Made by a program: the position numbers and the translations under genes. This document shows positions 30,184 to 30,565 of a stretch of 30,565 nucleotides of DNA, piece after piece. The notes under the pieces were generated by a model. It was not told the DNA's origin. It worked only from the letters and a program-made list of their open reading frames with translations, and searched no databases. The stretch is from Pseudolysinimonas_A sp041984585 (lineage in GTDB: Bacteria; Actinomycetota; Actinomycetes; Actinomycetales; Microbacteriaceae). The DNA lies in NCBI GenBank assembly GCA_041984585.1, contig JBHIXX010000033.1, positions 1-30,565 on the forward strand, read 5' to 3'. Numbering within the stretch: position 1 is the first letter of the stretch; each line of letters begins with the position of its first letter.

Positions 30184-30565
30184 TCAGGACTCGGCGAGCA
30201 CGATCACCCGGTCGTCGGCGTCGAAGACGAGCGGCGCCGCCTTCGCCGGGTTCACGGTGACCCCGTAGAGCTTCGCCGCGTCGCGCGCGTCGGCCGCGCG
30301 ACGGTAGCCGAGGGCGGTCTCGCCGCGGGCGCTCGCCGTCGCGACCACGGTGGCGAAATCGCTCTCGGCCCCCGGCTCGACGTAGTCGCCCGCCGGACGC
30401 AGGTAGATCTCGATGCCGCTGCTGGTGAACAGCTCCTCAAAGACCTGGATGAGCTGCGGCGCCTCGCTCGACTGCGACAGCATCAGGCTGATGATCCGGT
30501 CGCTGACGATGAAGTCGTCGGCGCGCGTGACCTCGGCCAGCTCCCGGTTGCGGTCGTCGAGCATC
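30184..30565 (-). CDS. CASTOR/POLLUX-related putative ion channel, C-terminal end (partial)
   Basis: About 127 codons are inside the window; the 5' part lies beyond base 30565. The sequence DDRNRELAEV...DDFIVSDRIISLMLSQ, then IEIYLRPAGDYV, FATVVATASARGETALGYR and a final DRVIVLAES match my recollection of the C-terminal TrkA-C/RCK-like part of bacterial CASTOR/POLLUX-type channel proteins, which have an N-terminal pore and NAD-binding domains. Ion and regulation are unknown. An ATG at 30564 is most likely internal, because the family is several hundred residues longer. It converges with the membrane protein gene across a terminator. Confidence 0.8.
   Translation of the reverse strand, partial: MLDDRNRELAEVTRADDFIVSDRIISLMLSQSSEAPQLIQVFEELFTSSGIEIYLRPAGDYVEPGAESDFATVVATASARGETALGYRRAADARDAAKLYGVTVNPAKAAPLVFDADDRVIVLAES

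Overview
The window is GC-rich chromosomal DNA from an actinobacterium. Gene content and order (hflX, dapF-miaA-miaB, recX-recA-DUF3046, clgR, cinA-pgsA-ftsK, rnj-dapA-folA-thyA, dapB, M16 peptidase, pnp) follow the conserved actinobacterial block also known from mycobacteria. The mixture of genes suggests Micrococcales, perhaps Microbacteriaceae; that placement is inference. I see no prophage, insertion sequence, CRISPR array, rRNA or tRNA.

Layout. 1-7.7 kb: the 5' part of hflX and a divergent rRNA-methyltransferase-like gene, then a minus-strand run of dapF, miaA, miaB, a lipoprotein gene, recX, recA and a DUF3046 gene; a perfect LexA (SOS) box lies upstream of recA. 7.8-9.4 kb: an alcohol dehydrogenase resembling Rhodococcus ADH-A, convergent with the Clp regulator clgR across a strong bidirectional terminator. 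9.5-13.4 kb: cinA, pgsA and ftsK, packed as one minus-strand operon. 13.5-17.6 kb: thyA, folA, dapA and rnj, transcribed in that order on the minus strand. 17.7-20.8 kb: an OsmC protein with a TIGR01777-type epimerase, a small TPR-like membrane protein with dapB, and a GNAT acetyltransferase divergent from dapB. 20.8-22.9 kb: a histidine phosphatase and an M16 peptidase. 22.9-26.2 kb: an accessory patch (TetR regulator with a structured leader, two small membrane proteins, an aldo/keto reductase) that separates the M16 gene from pnp. 26.2-30.6 kb: pnp with a structured leader, dodecin, thioredoxin, a small membrane protein and the 3' end of a CASTOR/POLLUX-like channel gene.

How the genes work together. 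dapA, dapB and dapF provide three steps of the diaminopimelate/lysine pathway. ThyA and DHFR form the thymidylate-folate cycle. RecA and RecX form the SOS recombination unit. RNase J and PNPase supply RNA turnover, MiaA and MiaB modify tRNA A37, and HflX and the RsmC-like enzyme act on ribosomes.

The most striking non-coding pattern is promoter architecture. At least twelve genes have a TANNNT hexamer exactly 6 or 7 nt before the start codon, the signature of leaderless transcription. In the 23-bp dapB/GNAT gap two such hexamers face opposite ways and overlap by two bases. Other regulatory candidates are a perfect 10-bp inverted repeat covering the -35 of the tetR promoter, followed by three leader hairpins and a U-rich run, and a hairpin that can mask the pnp Shine-Dalgarno. 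I did not find a wholly new multi-gene system; the novelty here is mostly regulatory.
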